NCBI GenBank assembly: GCA_031772625.1
Contig: CM062819.1
Location: 1,233,202,955-1,233,266,954, forward strand
Length of the DNA: 64,000 bases
From: Pinus tabuliformis
Taxonomy: Eukaryota > Streptophyta > Pinopsida > Pinales > Pinaceae
Direction: 5' to 3'
Positions 1 to 10,859 of the stretch are shown in pieces (within the stretch, counting starts at the first letter, position 1; each line of letters starts with the position of its first letter). The notes under the pieces are model-generated. The model made no database searches, had not been told where the DNA came from, and saw nothing but the letters and a program-made list of their open reading frames with translations. The position numbers were made by a program, and so were the translations under genes.

Positions 1-1475
1 TCAAGAACTTGGCATTGTTATTTTGACTGTTATTTGATGTATTAGACATTGATTCAATGATAATGAGAATTTGCTTGTTGATTCATCACTGAGTTAGTTT
101 TAAAGGGTTGAGGCTCTTGGGTTTGGGCCCAACCCAATGGCTTAGGTCCCTCTTGTGTACTTGTATCTCTTTTAGTTTCAAAGTATTGCTTAGTTTTTTG
201 CATTTCAGTAATGAATAATCCATCAAAATATGTGATTGCAACCTCTACCTCATCTCTCTCATGGAAGCATGAATAGAAGGATGTACAACCACAACCCAAA
301 ATTATTATGTTTATGATTTCCTAGAAGAATATTTGTGTTAGTCATCTTATTTTGCATGTGCTTGTTGTAGCTTATGAGTTGGTTTATTTATTATATCAAA
401 GTTCTGGCATAGATTAGATAGCATTTAAATTCAACTCACCTTTTCCAATACTAGTTGTTTCATTTTTGTCAATGATAAATGGGTGTATGCATGTGATGAT
501 TCCATGGTAGTTTAGATCTACAGGCAAGGCAACCTTCACCACCTCCATCTTGGACTCCCTCACCTTCTCTTGTGAACCCCAAATTTTGTCCCAAAAATTA
601 TGTTTCGTGAGATCATTTTCCTAGCGTCGCAAAGAGAATCCCTCCTAGTGCAAAACACGCCTTCAAAAGGCTCTAATCTTGGCTAGGGGATTTGGCCACC
701 CTTCACTCATCTACCTCAACCTCCATGCACCTTTTCATACCCTTCAACCATCATTTCCCCCTATCAAACCTTCTCGGCATCCCTCCTGTAGCATTACAGG
801 CCCTCTTGTAACAATACAGGGCTCTTGTTGCAGCCTCTTGTAGCACACCTGTAACGACCTTTATCTTCACCAGTTTTGATCCTTACTACAACTTGGACTT
901 ACTTTAGAATGATTTTGACCCCCAGATATGATTTCATGATCAAGGGAAACTCCTAGGCCACTCCAAACCCTCCTTTTCCCTCACTGCAAAAACATAATAG
1001 TGTTAGTTTTCTTATCATAGATTTGGCACAAATAGAATATTGATTTACATGCAAGTGTGAGCTAGTTAGATGGTACACAGAATCTTGAATTATAGTTTGG
1101 TAGGTTATGCAAGAGATATTAGCTTCCTTTCTGCAAGTAGATTTGATAACTTGATGAATGTTGCAAGATAATGTAGCTTTCTTTCTGCAAGTAGTTTAGA
1201 TCTTGTATTTTCATGAATTGTTTCAATAACATGTGCAAGTTGAAGTTAATAGCATTTTCCTTTTCATAGTTAGAGATAGCTTCTAAATTCCATCTTCATT
1301 AGCTAGCTTTCATTATACTTCAGTAGGAGGAATGGTCTTGGAGCACTATTGATCAGATGTCCTAGTTCAGGGTGGCATGAGTAGAATCCCATCTATTGTG
1401 GATATAACATTGTCACCTCAAAGTTTGTACGAACCTCGGGTTAATAAATAGAGTTGAGGATCCCTTGGGAATTCA
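1..1475 (+). repeat. E1 5' LTR (truncated by window edge)
   Basis: Aligns by eye with 29868-31320, for example the stretch from CAGTAGGAGGAATGGTCTTG near 1321. The last part has lost about 40 bases that the right copy keeps (the segment around 31288-31310). The end at 1475 is placed by analogy with the E2 LTR, where TCA is followed by CTTTTTGGC. Confidence 0.85.
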
Positions 1476-1483
1476 CTATTTTT

Positions 1484-1501
1484 TGGCGTCTTTTTCGGGG
1501 A
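1484..1501 (+). promoter_or_regulatory. E1 primer binding site, tRNA-Asp type
   Basis: TGGCGTCTTTTTCGGGGA matches 14 of 18 positions of the complement of the plant tRNA-Asp(GTC) 3' end (TGGCGCCGTTGCCGGGGA, from memory). It lies a few bases after the LTR, where minus-strand DNA synthesis would be primed. Confidence 0.7.
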
Positions 1502-1600
1502 GGTGTCTAGGTAGATGTTGTTTCTCTTAAGCATTGTTTTCTATTTTGCATACAATTTTGAAGATGTAAAAAAAAAAAAAAATTAGAAAATATTTCTTTC

Positions 1601-2622
1601 ATGCCTCATAGGAGTATATATACTCAAGGAAAATTCTTACCAAAAACCCCCACACCCTCAAGCAGTCAACCTTCACTCTTCTTTGGTGACTGTCAGCTTC
1701 CCTCTCTGACTACAGGGGAGTTAGAAGACCCTCTAGGTGAGAAACTTGAAATATTTGAAGAACCTATTGGGGAAGAAGAAGAACCCACTTCACCTACCCA
1801 AACTATGGTTGAAAACAAGAACAATGAAGTTTTCCCTATCAGAGAGACTAATGGAGAGGCTATAATGAAGAATATAAGCCCTACTGCCCTTCCACACTTC
1901 CATGGCTTAACCTCTGAGGATCCTGATACCTTCATGTTTGAATTTGTTGTTGTTTGTAGGACCTATGACTATGCCTCTGATGACCAGAAGATGAAGTTAT
2001 TCCCCTCTACCCTTAAGGATGCATCCTTGCGCTGGTTTATGGGTCTTCCTGGGGGTAGCATCACTACCTGGGCTCAAATGCAACAAGACTTTAATAACAA
2101 GTACATGGACTACTGTAGGTCCAAAGAAACCAAGGAAGAAATCTTTAGAATGACTCTTGGACTTGATGAATCCCTAGAAGACTATGAGGAGAGATTTCAA
2201 CTGAGATATAGGAGGGCTAGTTGTACCCTTGATCTTGAATCACTCAAGATAGTTCTTCTCCGAGGGATCAGGGAGGACATGTTGGAGACCCTCAACAAGC
2301 TGTCTAGGGGAGATATATACCAGTTATCCTATGATAACATTCAAACTGTGTTTAAGAATCACTCTAGGGCTGCTAGAAGGAAGTGTAGGGCTAGTCAAGG
2401 CTTGGTCAGTTCCTCTCCTTCCACAACTTCCATCAAGAATGAGATAGGAAACATGTTGGAGGATTTAAAGAGTGAAATTTTGCATACATTTTCACTACAA
2501 ATGGATACCATGAAAATAAAAATAAAACAGGAGGAAGCAGAAAGGGCACTAGTTATTTTCTGCCCTAAATGCACTAGAAGGCACCCCAGGAATGAATGCC
2601 CATTAAATGTCATAGAGATTTG
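1601..2622 (+). CDS. E1 gag, N-terminal part, cut by the E2 insertion
   Basis: Open for about 340 codons from ATG at 1601 (MPHRSIY...) with no stop until E2 sequence is reached. It is the retrotransposon capsid/nucleocapsid precursor. After an acidic linker (residues about 40-65), a gag capsid domain starts near residue 90 (HFHGLTSEDPDTFMFEF) and includes the conserved WAQMQQDF and DESLEDYEERF stretches. A half zinc-knuckle-like CPKCTRRHPRNEC follows near residue 320. The frame continues after E2 at 13237. The E2 copy starts at the equivalent ATG (MPRRNRDYLGK), which supports this start. An open gag inside an otherwise dead element is unusual. Confidence 0.85.
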
Positions 2623-5013
2623 TGATGAGCCTCATCATTGAGTAATTATATGGGCCTTAATTGTCCTTAATTCACCTCCTAGCTTAGTCAAACCAACTAT
2701 TCTCACAACTTATTGCATATTTTTTATTATATTTTGTTTATGAGATGAGTTAGAGTTGGATATTTTGCTTTGTGGTCTAATGTGCATATAATGCAGGAAT
2801 AAAGGATACAAGCAAGGAAAAATGCAGGCATAAAGGATAAAAGCAAGGAACTATGGCAAAGACCTTGGTAAAAACTCGAATGGGACAAGGGAGAGTAATT
2901 ATAGGAGGTAAATCCTCCTCATTTACTACCCCTCCATTCGAATATTCCTCCATCAGCTCAGAGTGCAAACAACCATCACTTTGAGGACTAGAAGACAGCC
3001 GAGCAAGGAAAAGGACAGAAACCAATTTATCAGATGTATAAGTAGAGAGGCTTAGGACCTCACTAGGATTCAGATTTTCATTGTAAAAATATACTTTATT
3101 TCTGAGCTGCAAGAGACTTGTGACAGTTTTTCTGTAATCCATGGTTTTCATAATGAGAATGAGTTATGTTTAAGCCAGCTCTGAGTTAACTCCATGGGCC
3201 AAAGCTCTTGGGTTAGGGCCCAACCCAAGCAGCCAAAGCTCCTCTTTATTGTAATGTTATGCCAGCATAGTTTCCTGGATTTCATTGTTCATTTGCTTAA
3301 ATAGCTTCCTGGTTCTATTTATTTGTTTAAATAGCTTTCTAGTTTACTTATTCATTTGTTTAAATAGCTTTCTGGTTCTGTTCATATGCGTTGTGCTTCA
3401 GTTTACTTCCATTTATGCCTTCTTTCAGTTTACAGGTTAGCTAGGAGAAAAGATCACCATAAGGTTGTGCACAGGTGTCTCGGCCTCATCTCCTCCCTTT
3501 GGGACCATGACTTGAGGAAGCGACCCTTCAAGAACCCCAAAAACACAGGTTTTTGGTTCTCACATGAGCTATGGAATTTGTTGTTTGATGCAGTTATTTG
3601 TTCACCCGCACTGGTTTTTCTTTCATTTTCATTTAAAAACCTCCTTCAGCACATTCTTCATACATTGCTTCTTCACCGTCAGATCCACAACAAACCTTCA
3701 CAACCACCGTCCAATTCATTAGTTTTATTCAACTACCACCTTGCATGGAGTCCACCACTTGCTTTATGAGCTTTAATCTCCACCATCGATCTGTCTCTTG
3801 TTCTAATGGTTATTGCGTCGCCCGATCACTTTATGCACTTTAAACCCCCACTGTCAATCTGCCTCACCTGATCTGACGGTTATCGCTTCACCCGATCGCC
3901 AAGTAGCTTAGTTGATCTCCATCGTTGATCAGCCCCACCTGATCCAATGGCTATCGCGCAATCTCTTGCGGATTAGTGCACAAATGTTATCCGCTCGAGA
4001 GCATGCGAGAAAAGTGGCTTTCTCGTGCTACGTGTCGCGCAATTAGGCTAATCGCGTGAAATTTTAAAATACAGCTTACAACCTTGAGAGCGCGCGAGAA
4101 ACTACTTACCGCCTTAGAAACCCGCTCCATCATTTCCGCACGTTTCTTTTTCTCGTGATACGATCTCCGTCGTCCATCTCTTGACTTCATCCGTGCGATA
4201 AGATCTCAACCGTTCATTGCTTCGTTACCCTGTCCGTCCATCTCTTGACTTAATCTCCGCGATTAGATCTCGGCCATTCATCTCTTGTTAACCTTGTTCG
4301 TCCATCCATTCACTTAATCCCTCGCGATATGATCTCCACCATTCATCTGCTTCGTTACCTTGTTCGTCCATCCATTCACTTAATTCTTCGCGATACGATC
4401 TCCACCATTCATCCTGTTCATTAACCCCATTCATTCGTTTATTCGCTTAAAGCCTTGCGATAAGATCTCCACCGTCCATATTTTGTTCGTTGATCAGTCC
4501 AACGATCCCTATGCGCTACTACGTCCTTACATCCTCCTTTCACCAATTTGATCTCCAACTTCTTTTTCCACTTGAAACCCAATTTAGCCTAAGTTTATTT
4601 GCTTACACCTTAGTCTGGTTTTGATGCTCTTTATCTCTGCAACTTAGGTAGCAGCAATAGATCAGTGTTAGTTTAGCAATTCTGCTTAGCATAGATGTTT
4701 CGATGGTTAGTTAGCTTATGGTATGGTTTAGCATTTCATGTTGTTTTCTTCAATACTGCAGTAGGAGTAGCTCTCCCTTAGGATAGATTTGCTCTTCTTC
4801 CATCAAAGTGTTAAGCTTCTTCTGACCCTATAGAAGTCTAGCTTGGAACCCCTGGCGTCTCTTTCAAGATGAGCAGTGACAACAGGCAGTACCTTCACTT
4901 TTACTTGTGCATATAGCATTGTCACCTCCAAGTTTGTACAAACCCCTGGTTGATAATTAAAGTTGGTAGCCTTGGGAGTTGCAGCATTCTTGTTGCATTA
5001 CCTAGGCTCATCA
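2623..5013 (+). repeat. E2 5' LTR
   Basis: About 2.39 kb. In the first 210 bases it differs from the right copy at only three places, all G/A or C/T transitions, so E2 is fairly young compared with its host. The inner part contains tandem sub-repeats (4185-4490). Confidence 0.93.
4185..4490 (+). repeat. Tandem ~70-bp sub-repeats inside the E2 LTR
   Basis: Four to five imperfect units share the order CGCGAT(A/T)(A/C)GATCTC, CACCATTCATC, TTCGTTACC, TTGTTCGTCCATCC, TTCACTTAAT. The same array is in the right LTR at about 12395-12715 with fewer intact CG dinucleotides. It lies in the U3-like part of the LTR, where promoter and enhancer repeats are common. Confidence 0.8.
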
Positions 5014-5018
5014 CTTTT

Positions 5019-5036
5019 TGGCATCATTGCTGGGGA
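5019..5036 (+). promoter_or_regulatory. E2 primer binding site, tRNA-Asp type
   Basis: TGGCATCATTGCTGGGGA begins 5 bases after the LTR and differs from the tRNA-Asp complement at four positions, all transitions (G to A or C to T), as expected from decay of methylated cytosines. Confidence 0.8.
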
Positions 5037-5261
5037 GGTGTCTACATAGAAGTAATTACTACTTTCTCCTATTTTCTAGTCTCTAACTTTCTTTTCTTCT
5101 ACTTCTAGTCTTCAATTTTCTTCCATTATTTTATTTCTGCAAAAGTAATATAGTAGCTTCCTTTCTTTCATTTGTCATTAGCTGCTTTCCTTTCCATTCT
5201 GCAAGTACTTTCTAGATTTAAAGAAAATCTTACAAAAACCAACCCAAAAACATTTCCTTTC

Positions 5262-6760
5262 ATGCCTCGTAGGAATAGGGACTATTTAGGGAAATTGACA
5301 AATACCCCCACTGCATCCAACAGTCAACCTTCTCTCTTCTTCGGTGACTGTGAAGTGGAAGAACCTTTAGGTGAGCAACCTTACATATTTGAAGAACCTA
5401 CAAGGGAAGAAGAAGAGGAAGAACCCATTCCTACTAAACCAATGGTTGGAAACCAAAATGACAGGGGAGATAGAGAGAGAATTGAGAGTGCCTTCCCCAT
5501 CAGGGAAACCAATGGGGACACTAAGATGAAGAATATAAGCCCCTCTGCTCTACCTCATTTCCATGGCCTGACCACAGAGGACCCTAACACTTTCCTATTT
5601 GAGTTTGTTGTTATATGCCGAACCTATGACTATAGAGATGATGAGAAAAAATTAAAAACGTTTCCATCTACCCTCAAGGATGCGGCATTGTGCTAGTTCA
5701 TGGGTTTACCTGGAGATAGCATCACAACTTGGGCTCAGATGCAATAGACTTTTAACAACAAATATAGGGACTATTGTAGGTCAAAGGATACTAAAGAAGA
5801 GATTTTCAGGATGACCATAGGCCAAGATGAATCCTTAGAAGACTATGAAGAAAGATTCCAGCTCAGTTACAAAAGGGCCAGGTGCACACTTGACCCTGAG
5901 TCACTAAAGTTGGTTTTGCTCAGAGGAGTAAGGGAGGATCTTCTGGATACCTTACAAATGATAGCAGGAGGATATGTCTACCAATTACCCTATGAGGATA
6001 TTAAGACTGTCTTTAGAAACCATTCTAGGGCAACCAGGAAAAAGGGTAGGGGTAGTCAACCTATGGCCAGTACATCATCCTCCAACTTATCCATCAAGGG
6101 CATCAAGGGTGAAACTGGAAATATGTTGGAAGATTTCAAAAGTGATATGCTGCAAACCCTTGCCTTACAATTAGACACCATGAACATCAAAAGAAAGTAA
6201 GAGGAAGCAGAGAGAACCTTAGCCATCTTTTGTCCTAGATGCACCAGGAGGCATCCTAGGAATGAATGTCCATTAAACTGTATTAATATTTAATCAACCT
6301 GTGAAGAAAACCACTCCACAGACAAGTGCCCTTCTTTACCTGGACTCAAAGCTGTATATCAAGGAGTTGAAGGGGTCACTGAGCAGCTTTGCTACATCAA
6401 CCAAAGGAGACCTCCTAGGCCTAGACCATACCAGCAGGGTATGCAAGGGTCATCCCATGCATATTACAACCCCAACCAAACCACAACTATACCTTCTTGG
6501 GGACCCCCTACTCATCCTTCCTGGTCTACACCCCCTCCTTGGTCCTATGCATCTCAGTATCATTCCCAGCCAGCCAGCTAGTCATTTCAACCTTATGTTC
6601 AGCCACAACATCAGTGGAATACCCCACACCAGGGGTGGAGGCCCCAATTCAACAATGTTCCAACCCTATTGCCTCCACCACCTACCCAACCACAACTCCT
6701 GCACTCTGCTCCACCTAAGCAACCCCAAATTCCTGCCCATCCAAATCCGAACCTAAACAA
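5262..6760 (+). pseudogene. E2 gag, multiply interrupted
   Basis: Homologous throughout to the E1 gag (HFHGLTTEDPNTF, DESLEDYEERFQLSYKRA, CTRRHPRNECPLN). Starts at ATG 5262. Stops include TAG at 5694 (Trp in E1), TAG near 5745 (Gln in E1), TAA near 6198 and TAA near 6291. A Pro/Gln-rich tail (PYQQGMQ, then many PPxxPxP) follows in shifted frames to about 6760. All these stops are one transition away from the E1 codon or close to it. Confidence 0.85.
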
Positions 6761-6769
6761 TAGGCAGGC

Positions 6770-7762
6770 TCAACAAGCATACAGTGGAGAGACATCATAC
6801 CCAACTTATGTTGTAGAAATCCAGGAGATCAACCTAAGATCTGGGAGAATTCTCCCAGACAACCAACCTCCCTCTCCACATAGGGAGGTTGAGGAAGAAA
6901 GAGAGGAAAGCAATCTTAAAGTAAATCCACCCTTTCCTGAGAGATTAAGCCAACCACTCCAGTCTACCCCAGAAGAAACTAAACTTCTGGGAGAATTGAA
7001 AAATATATGTGTAAAGATCCCCCTCCTCCAGGCAATCAAATATGTTCCCATTTACAATAAGTTGATTAAGGAGAAGTGCTTCAAGCATCCAGGAAGAATA
7101 AAAAGGGATGCCCCTACCATTAATGTCATTGGGCAGTTATCTGACTTAATGCTGGGGCAGGTAATATGTCCAAAATATTTAGACCCTGGAAGCCCAGTAG
7201 TAAATGTCCACATCAATGGAACCATTGTCCCACACACTCTGATTGATCTTGGGGCTACCATTAATGTGATGACCAAGGACACCATGCTAAAGCTCAACCT
7301 CCAAGGTTTTTGAGAAGGACCACAACATTTCTACAACTTGCAGACCGTTCCACAGTCACCCCTGAGGGAATTGTGGAGGATGTGATGGTCTCCATTGACT
7401 CCTGGGAGTACCCTGCAGATTTCCTAGTTCTCCGGCCTAAGGCTAAGCTTACTGGTTACCCTCTCATCCTTGGGAGGCCATGGTTGGCCATAGTTGATTC
7501 TTACATTAGCTGCAAAGTTGGGAATATGACCATAAAGAATGGGCATATGTCCAAACAATTAGTCCTATGCCCTCCTACTCAACCTACCCTAGAGCATGAT
7601 TTACCTTTATGGTTAGAGGAGGAGGAGGAAGATGAGGTTTATTCTGCCCAACTTTATGCTTTGGAAGCAACCATAAGAGGAGGACAACAAGAAGAGGATG
7701 ACTTAATTAAACACCTGCTCCAAAGTCCAACTCCTATTTCATTACCAAAGAAGAAGAAGTAA
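6770..7762 (+). pseudogene. E2 protease region
   Basis: In-frame to about 7312: GETSYPTYVVEIQEINLRSGR, then FPERLSQPLQ, CFKHPGRIKRDAPTINVIGQ, and the aspartic protease signature LIDLGATINVM near 7240-7272. DLG in place of DSG/DTG is shared with E1 and is typical of Athila proteases, so it is not a lesion here. A frameshift occurs at about 7312, after which LADRSTVTPEGIVEDVMVSIDSWEYPADFLVL and YPLILGRPWLA (the usual protease C-terminal motif) continue to about 7560, followed by an acidic linker. Confidence 0.85.
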
Positions 7763-7949
7763 GGGAAACCCAGAACAATCATCCAATTGACTTATGCTTG
7801 GCCAGTTTCAACCCACTCCGTGTCAAGAACATAGAATTTGGCCCAGAGAAAACTTTGAACATTAATCCATCTCTTTCTGCTTTAGAAGAGGAAAAGTTAT
7901 GCAACATGTTGAGAGAGAACCTAGAATCCTTCGCTTGGAATTATAAGGA

Positions 7950-8507
7950 ATGAAGGGAGTACACCCCTCAGTGTGTACTCACCACATATACATCAAAGAA
8001 GGTTGCAAGCCATTCAGGAAACCACAAAGGAGGATGAATCCAGCTCTTAAAGACATAGTCAAAGAAGAACTGCAAAAACTGCTAGATGCAAGATCCATTT
8101 ACCCTATCTTAGAAAGTGAGTTGGTCTCTCCTTTAGTGTTAGTTCCCAAGAAAAATGGTAAGTGGAGGATTTGTGTTTATTATAGGAAGTTGAACAAAGC
8201 CACAAATAAGGACCATTTTCCACTACCCTTCATTGACCAAGTGCTAGATGGCCTGGCAGGGAAGAAGTTCTTTTCTTTCCTAGATGGATTCAGTGGGTAC
8301 AACCAAATCCAAATCTGCCCAGAAGACCAAGATAAGACCACATTCACCTATCCTTGGGGTACCTTTGCCTATAGGGTCCTTCCTTTTGGCCTATGCAATG
8401 CTCTTGCCACCTTCCAGAGAGAAGTCTTGAGTATTTTTGCTGAATTAGTACATGATGTTGTGGAAATCTATATGGATGACCTTACACCTTATGGTTGTGA
8501 TTTTCAA
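7950..8507 (+). pseudogene. E2 reverse transcriptase, 3' truncated
   Basis: Contains the RT palm motifs in order: VLVPKKNGKWRICVYYRKLN, FSFLDGFSGYNQIQI, LPFGLCNALATFQREV and VEIYMDDLTPYGCDF (YMDD catalytic box near 8470). One change, CVDY to CVYY, removes a conserved Asp. The sequence runs to GCDFQE and then jumps directly into what is the integrase C-terminus in E1. Everything matching E1 from about 15466 to 17430 is absent (about 1.96 kb: RT thumb, RNase H, integrase zinc finger and catalytic core). Confidence 0.9.
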
Positions 8508-8700
8508 GAAACTTGGACCTTATGTGGTGGAAAGATGCCATGACAATGGTTCAGTGCAAATCAGAACTATTGATGAAGAAGCCATTCCATTGCTAGTCAA
8601 TGGACACCGATTGAAAATGTACAAGAGGCCTTTATCAAAACAAGAGTTCCAATTAGATAGTGATGATGGTGGAGCAAGTTCTAGCTCCTCCCTCATCAGG
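8508..8700 (+). pseudogene. E2 integrase C-terminal tail fused after deletion
   Basis: Reads YVVERCHDNGSVQIRTIDEE, then LVNGHRLKMYKRP, closely matching the E1 tail at 17445-17555. It is out of frame with the RT upstream of the breakpoint, so the fusion makes no functional pol product. No zinc finger or DDE residues remain. Confidence 0.85.
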
Positions 8701-8731
8701 ACACTGAAAAAAGAAAAAAGAATAAGGATTG

Positions 8732-8901
8732 AGGTGAAAACCTCCATGAGGCACCTGAGTCCCATCTTTGCGTTGAAAACCTCATGAGGCGGCCCAAGGA
8801 TGAGAAGAAATGAAAAAGAGTAAGAATATCCCTGGGTGAAAACCTTCCTTGAGGTGCCCAGGGCAGATATCTAGGGTGAAAACCTCTCTGAGGCAGCCTA
8901 G
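8732..8901 (+). ncRNA. E2 tandem array of four stem-loops after pol
   Basis: Four units share GTGAAAACCT...GAGG(C/T) but have different outer arms that pair within each unit. Unit 1: AGGTG 8732-8736 with CACCT 8752-8756. Unit 2: TCTTTG 8765-8770 with CAAGGA 8795-8800 (one G-U). Unit 3: CCCTGGG 8830-8836 with CCCAGGG 8857-8863. Unit 4: CTAGG 8871-8875 with CCTAG 8897-8901. Each has an inner CCTC/GAGG or ACCT/AGGT stem. A competing small hairpin GGT-GAAA-ACC overlaps the inner stem. Function unknown; transcription is inferred from its place in the element. Confidence 0.7.
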
Positions 8902-9649
8902 GTGTTTATCAAAAAATATATAATAATAAAAAAAGAAAAGAAAAAACATAATTGTTATTTGCAGGTGGGTGAAAAAGACAATCAAGGAGCAAAGAGAAGA
9001 TCCAAAGGGAACCCTACCTCACATATATTCATCTCCTCCACTCCTTACCATGCATCCCTCCATCAATTCCATTGTTTTTCACTTCATTGCTTCAATTCAA
9101 GTGAAGATTGTGTTTTCTACAGAATCACCTCAACCATTACCATCATCCCTGCATCCACATACACTCCTACTCCCTCTGTCCATTCATTACAACATCCTCA
9201 CAACACCAGCCAGCAACATGATCAAGAAATTCTAAGGGAGACACCAAACATTGCCAAGTGGTAATCCAAGAGCTCCACAGCAGCAACAACATCAAATCCA
9301 GGAGCTCCACAATAGCAGCAACATTAGATCTCTAGTCACAGACACCTCCAAAAGCCAAGAAACCATCAGCAGACAGTAGAGGAGGAAGAAGAATGACCAT
9401 CAACAGCACCTCTGATCTTTGACAACTGCAACACAACATCAAGACCACAGGTAAGTATCCCACTCACTCACTCATATGCATCATTTGATCAAAAGTTGTA
9501 AAGGTTAAGAGGCAGTTGGTTTATAAGTGAAAAGGTGGCAAAAAGGAAATTCTTTAATAAGTCAAAAGAGGATGCAAGAGTCCATAAATATAGTATTGTT
9601 ATGAAAACCATTTGAGAATGCTTGAAGAATTAAGACTTGGGGGAGAAAC
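8902..9649 (+). other. E2 spacer between stem-loops and accessory ORF
   Basis: A-rich tract, then C-rich low-complexity sequence with no convincing ORF. It contains a consensus-like 5' splice site CAG|GTAAGTAT at 9448-9458. E1 has GTAAGT at the comparable place (19348). Whether it is used is unknown. Confidence 0.5.
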
Positions 9650-10819
9650 ATCAGTTCACCAAAGACTTAGCATACCCTATTTCTTGATGCAATCACTCAT
9701 AGACTCCAGCAGCAAAGTAAAGGAAGAAAATTCCTAGCAGTTAGTTCACCATGGGTTGACCAAGATCCTCATTAAGGATGCCCTCCAAAACCTCAGGATC
9801 CCTATAAAATGGTCAATCTTCAGAGACTTACCAGCAGAGGATGACATCAAAACCCTCATCTATGATGTTAGTCCTTCTGTCATGGAGAAAGAAGAAACTA
9901 ATACAGAGGAACATGATGAAAGAGAACACAAGGAGGATGATGCTGAAACAAAGGAAGAAACTGATGGAGATGAGAAAGAACAGCAAGAGGAAGAAGGCAT
10001 TGAAATAGAGGAGAAAGAATAGCAAGAGGCCATCCAGTGTAGGATTCCAGATAAATCCTATGCTCCTTACCTCAGAGAAAAATAGCTGTAATTTCAGATT
10101 AAAACACTAGCACAAAGGGGAACCATGCCATTCAAGACTGCAGGTAGTTTATTGAGCTTTGTGATCAAAATGCACTAGAGGATAGGGAAAAAATGGTTGA
10201 GTTTTACTTGCACAACATGGCCCTCACAGACATGAATATTTGGGATCTTAATATGTAGAGCTAGGGGATCTACAATTAATGGCCTTGGCATCATCGATGA
10301 ACCATAAGAAGTCAAGGGCTACAGGGATGAAAAGAATATTGGCCAAAGAGCAAAATGAACCTTTTTTTCATTAGAGCTAAACAATAAAATCCCATGGCCC
10401 TAATCAGCACCCATAATCTAATGGCAAATGATCCTCAGTAAGCAATTTCACATTTTGAAAATATGTTTAGGGTACTAAGAGATGATAATACACATGCCTG
10501 CTAAAGGAAATGGAACACACTACCACACAGCTTGAAGATCATAGAATATCACTTCCCTCAAAGGTTGAGAGAGGCACTCAACATGACACCTATGTATAAT
10601 CAATCAATGCAAAGGTTGAAGGTCAATTGGATAGGCCTAAAACTCAGTCCACCACTACTCTTAGGGATGCTAGAAGGGAGAAAAGAAGAAGAGGAAAAGA
10701 GGCAGTGGGAAGAAGTAGAAAGGAAAGCAGGCTTCTATAAACAAGAAGAGGAGACCATAGCAGAAGCATGGGATGTCAGAGAGGCTACCAGAGCCATGAA
10801 GGACATGGAAATTGACTAA
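9650..10819 (+). pseudogene. E2 accessory (env-position) ORF, broken
   Basis: Fragments in several frames match the E1 accessory ORF: HHGLTKILIKDALQNLRIP near 9746, a strongly acidic Glu/Lys-rich stretch to 10022, then FQIKTLAQRGTMPF near 10095, and REALNMTPMYNQSMQRLKVN through AWDVREATRAMKDMEID to the stop at 10819. In Athila elements an extra ORF lies in this place; its product is plant-specific and its role is not settled. No signal peptide or membrane segment can be traced through the breaks. Confidence 0.75.
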
Positions 10820-10846
10820 GTTTCTCAGAGGATGAGCAACACTTTC

Positions 10847-10856
10847 AGTAGGGGGG
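10847..10856 (+). promoter_or_regulatory. E2 polypurine tract
   Basis: AGTAGGGGGG three bases before the 3' LTR; it would prime plus-strand DNA. The same AGTAGGGGGG-TGA spacing is found in E1 at 29374. Confidence 0.8.
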
Positions 10857-10859
10857 TGA

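Noticed and set aside
54..299. Antisense ORF (MGCGCTSFYSCF...), also at 29919-30164
   Set aside because: Both copies lie at the same place in the two E1 LTRs; LTR identity explains the conservation.
7240..7272. Protease active-site loss (DLG instead of DSG) in E1 and E2
   Set aside because: Both elements share it and DLG is normal in Athila-type proteases.
8732..8901. Evenly repeated GTGAAAACCT units as a CRISPR array
   Set aside because: Units are short, irregularly spaced, internally paired and lie in a plant retrotransposon; the parts between repeats are arms of the same hairpin, not spacers.
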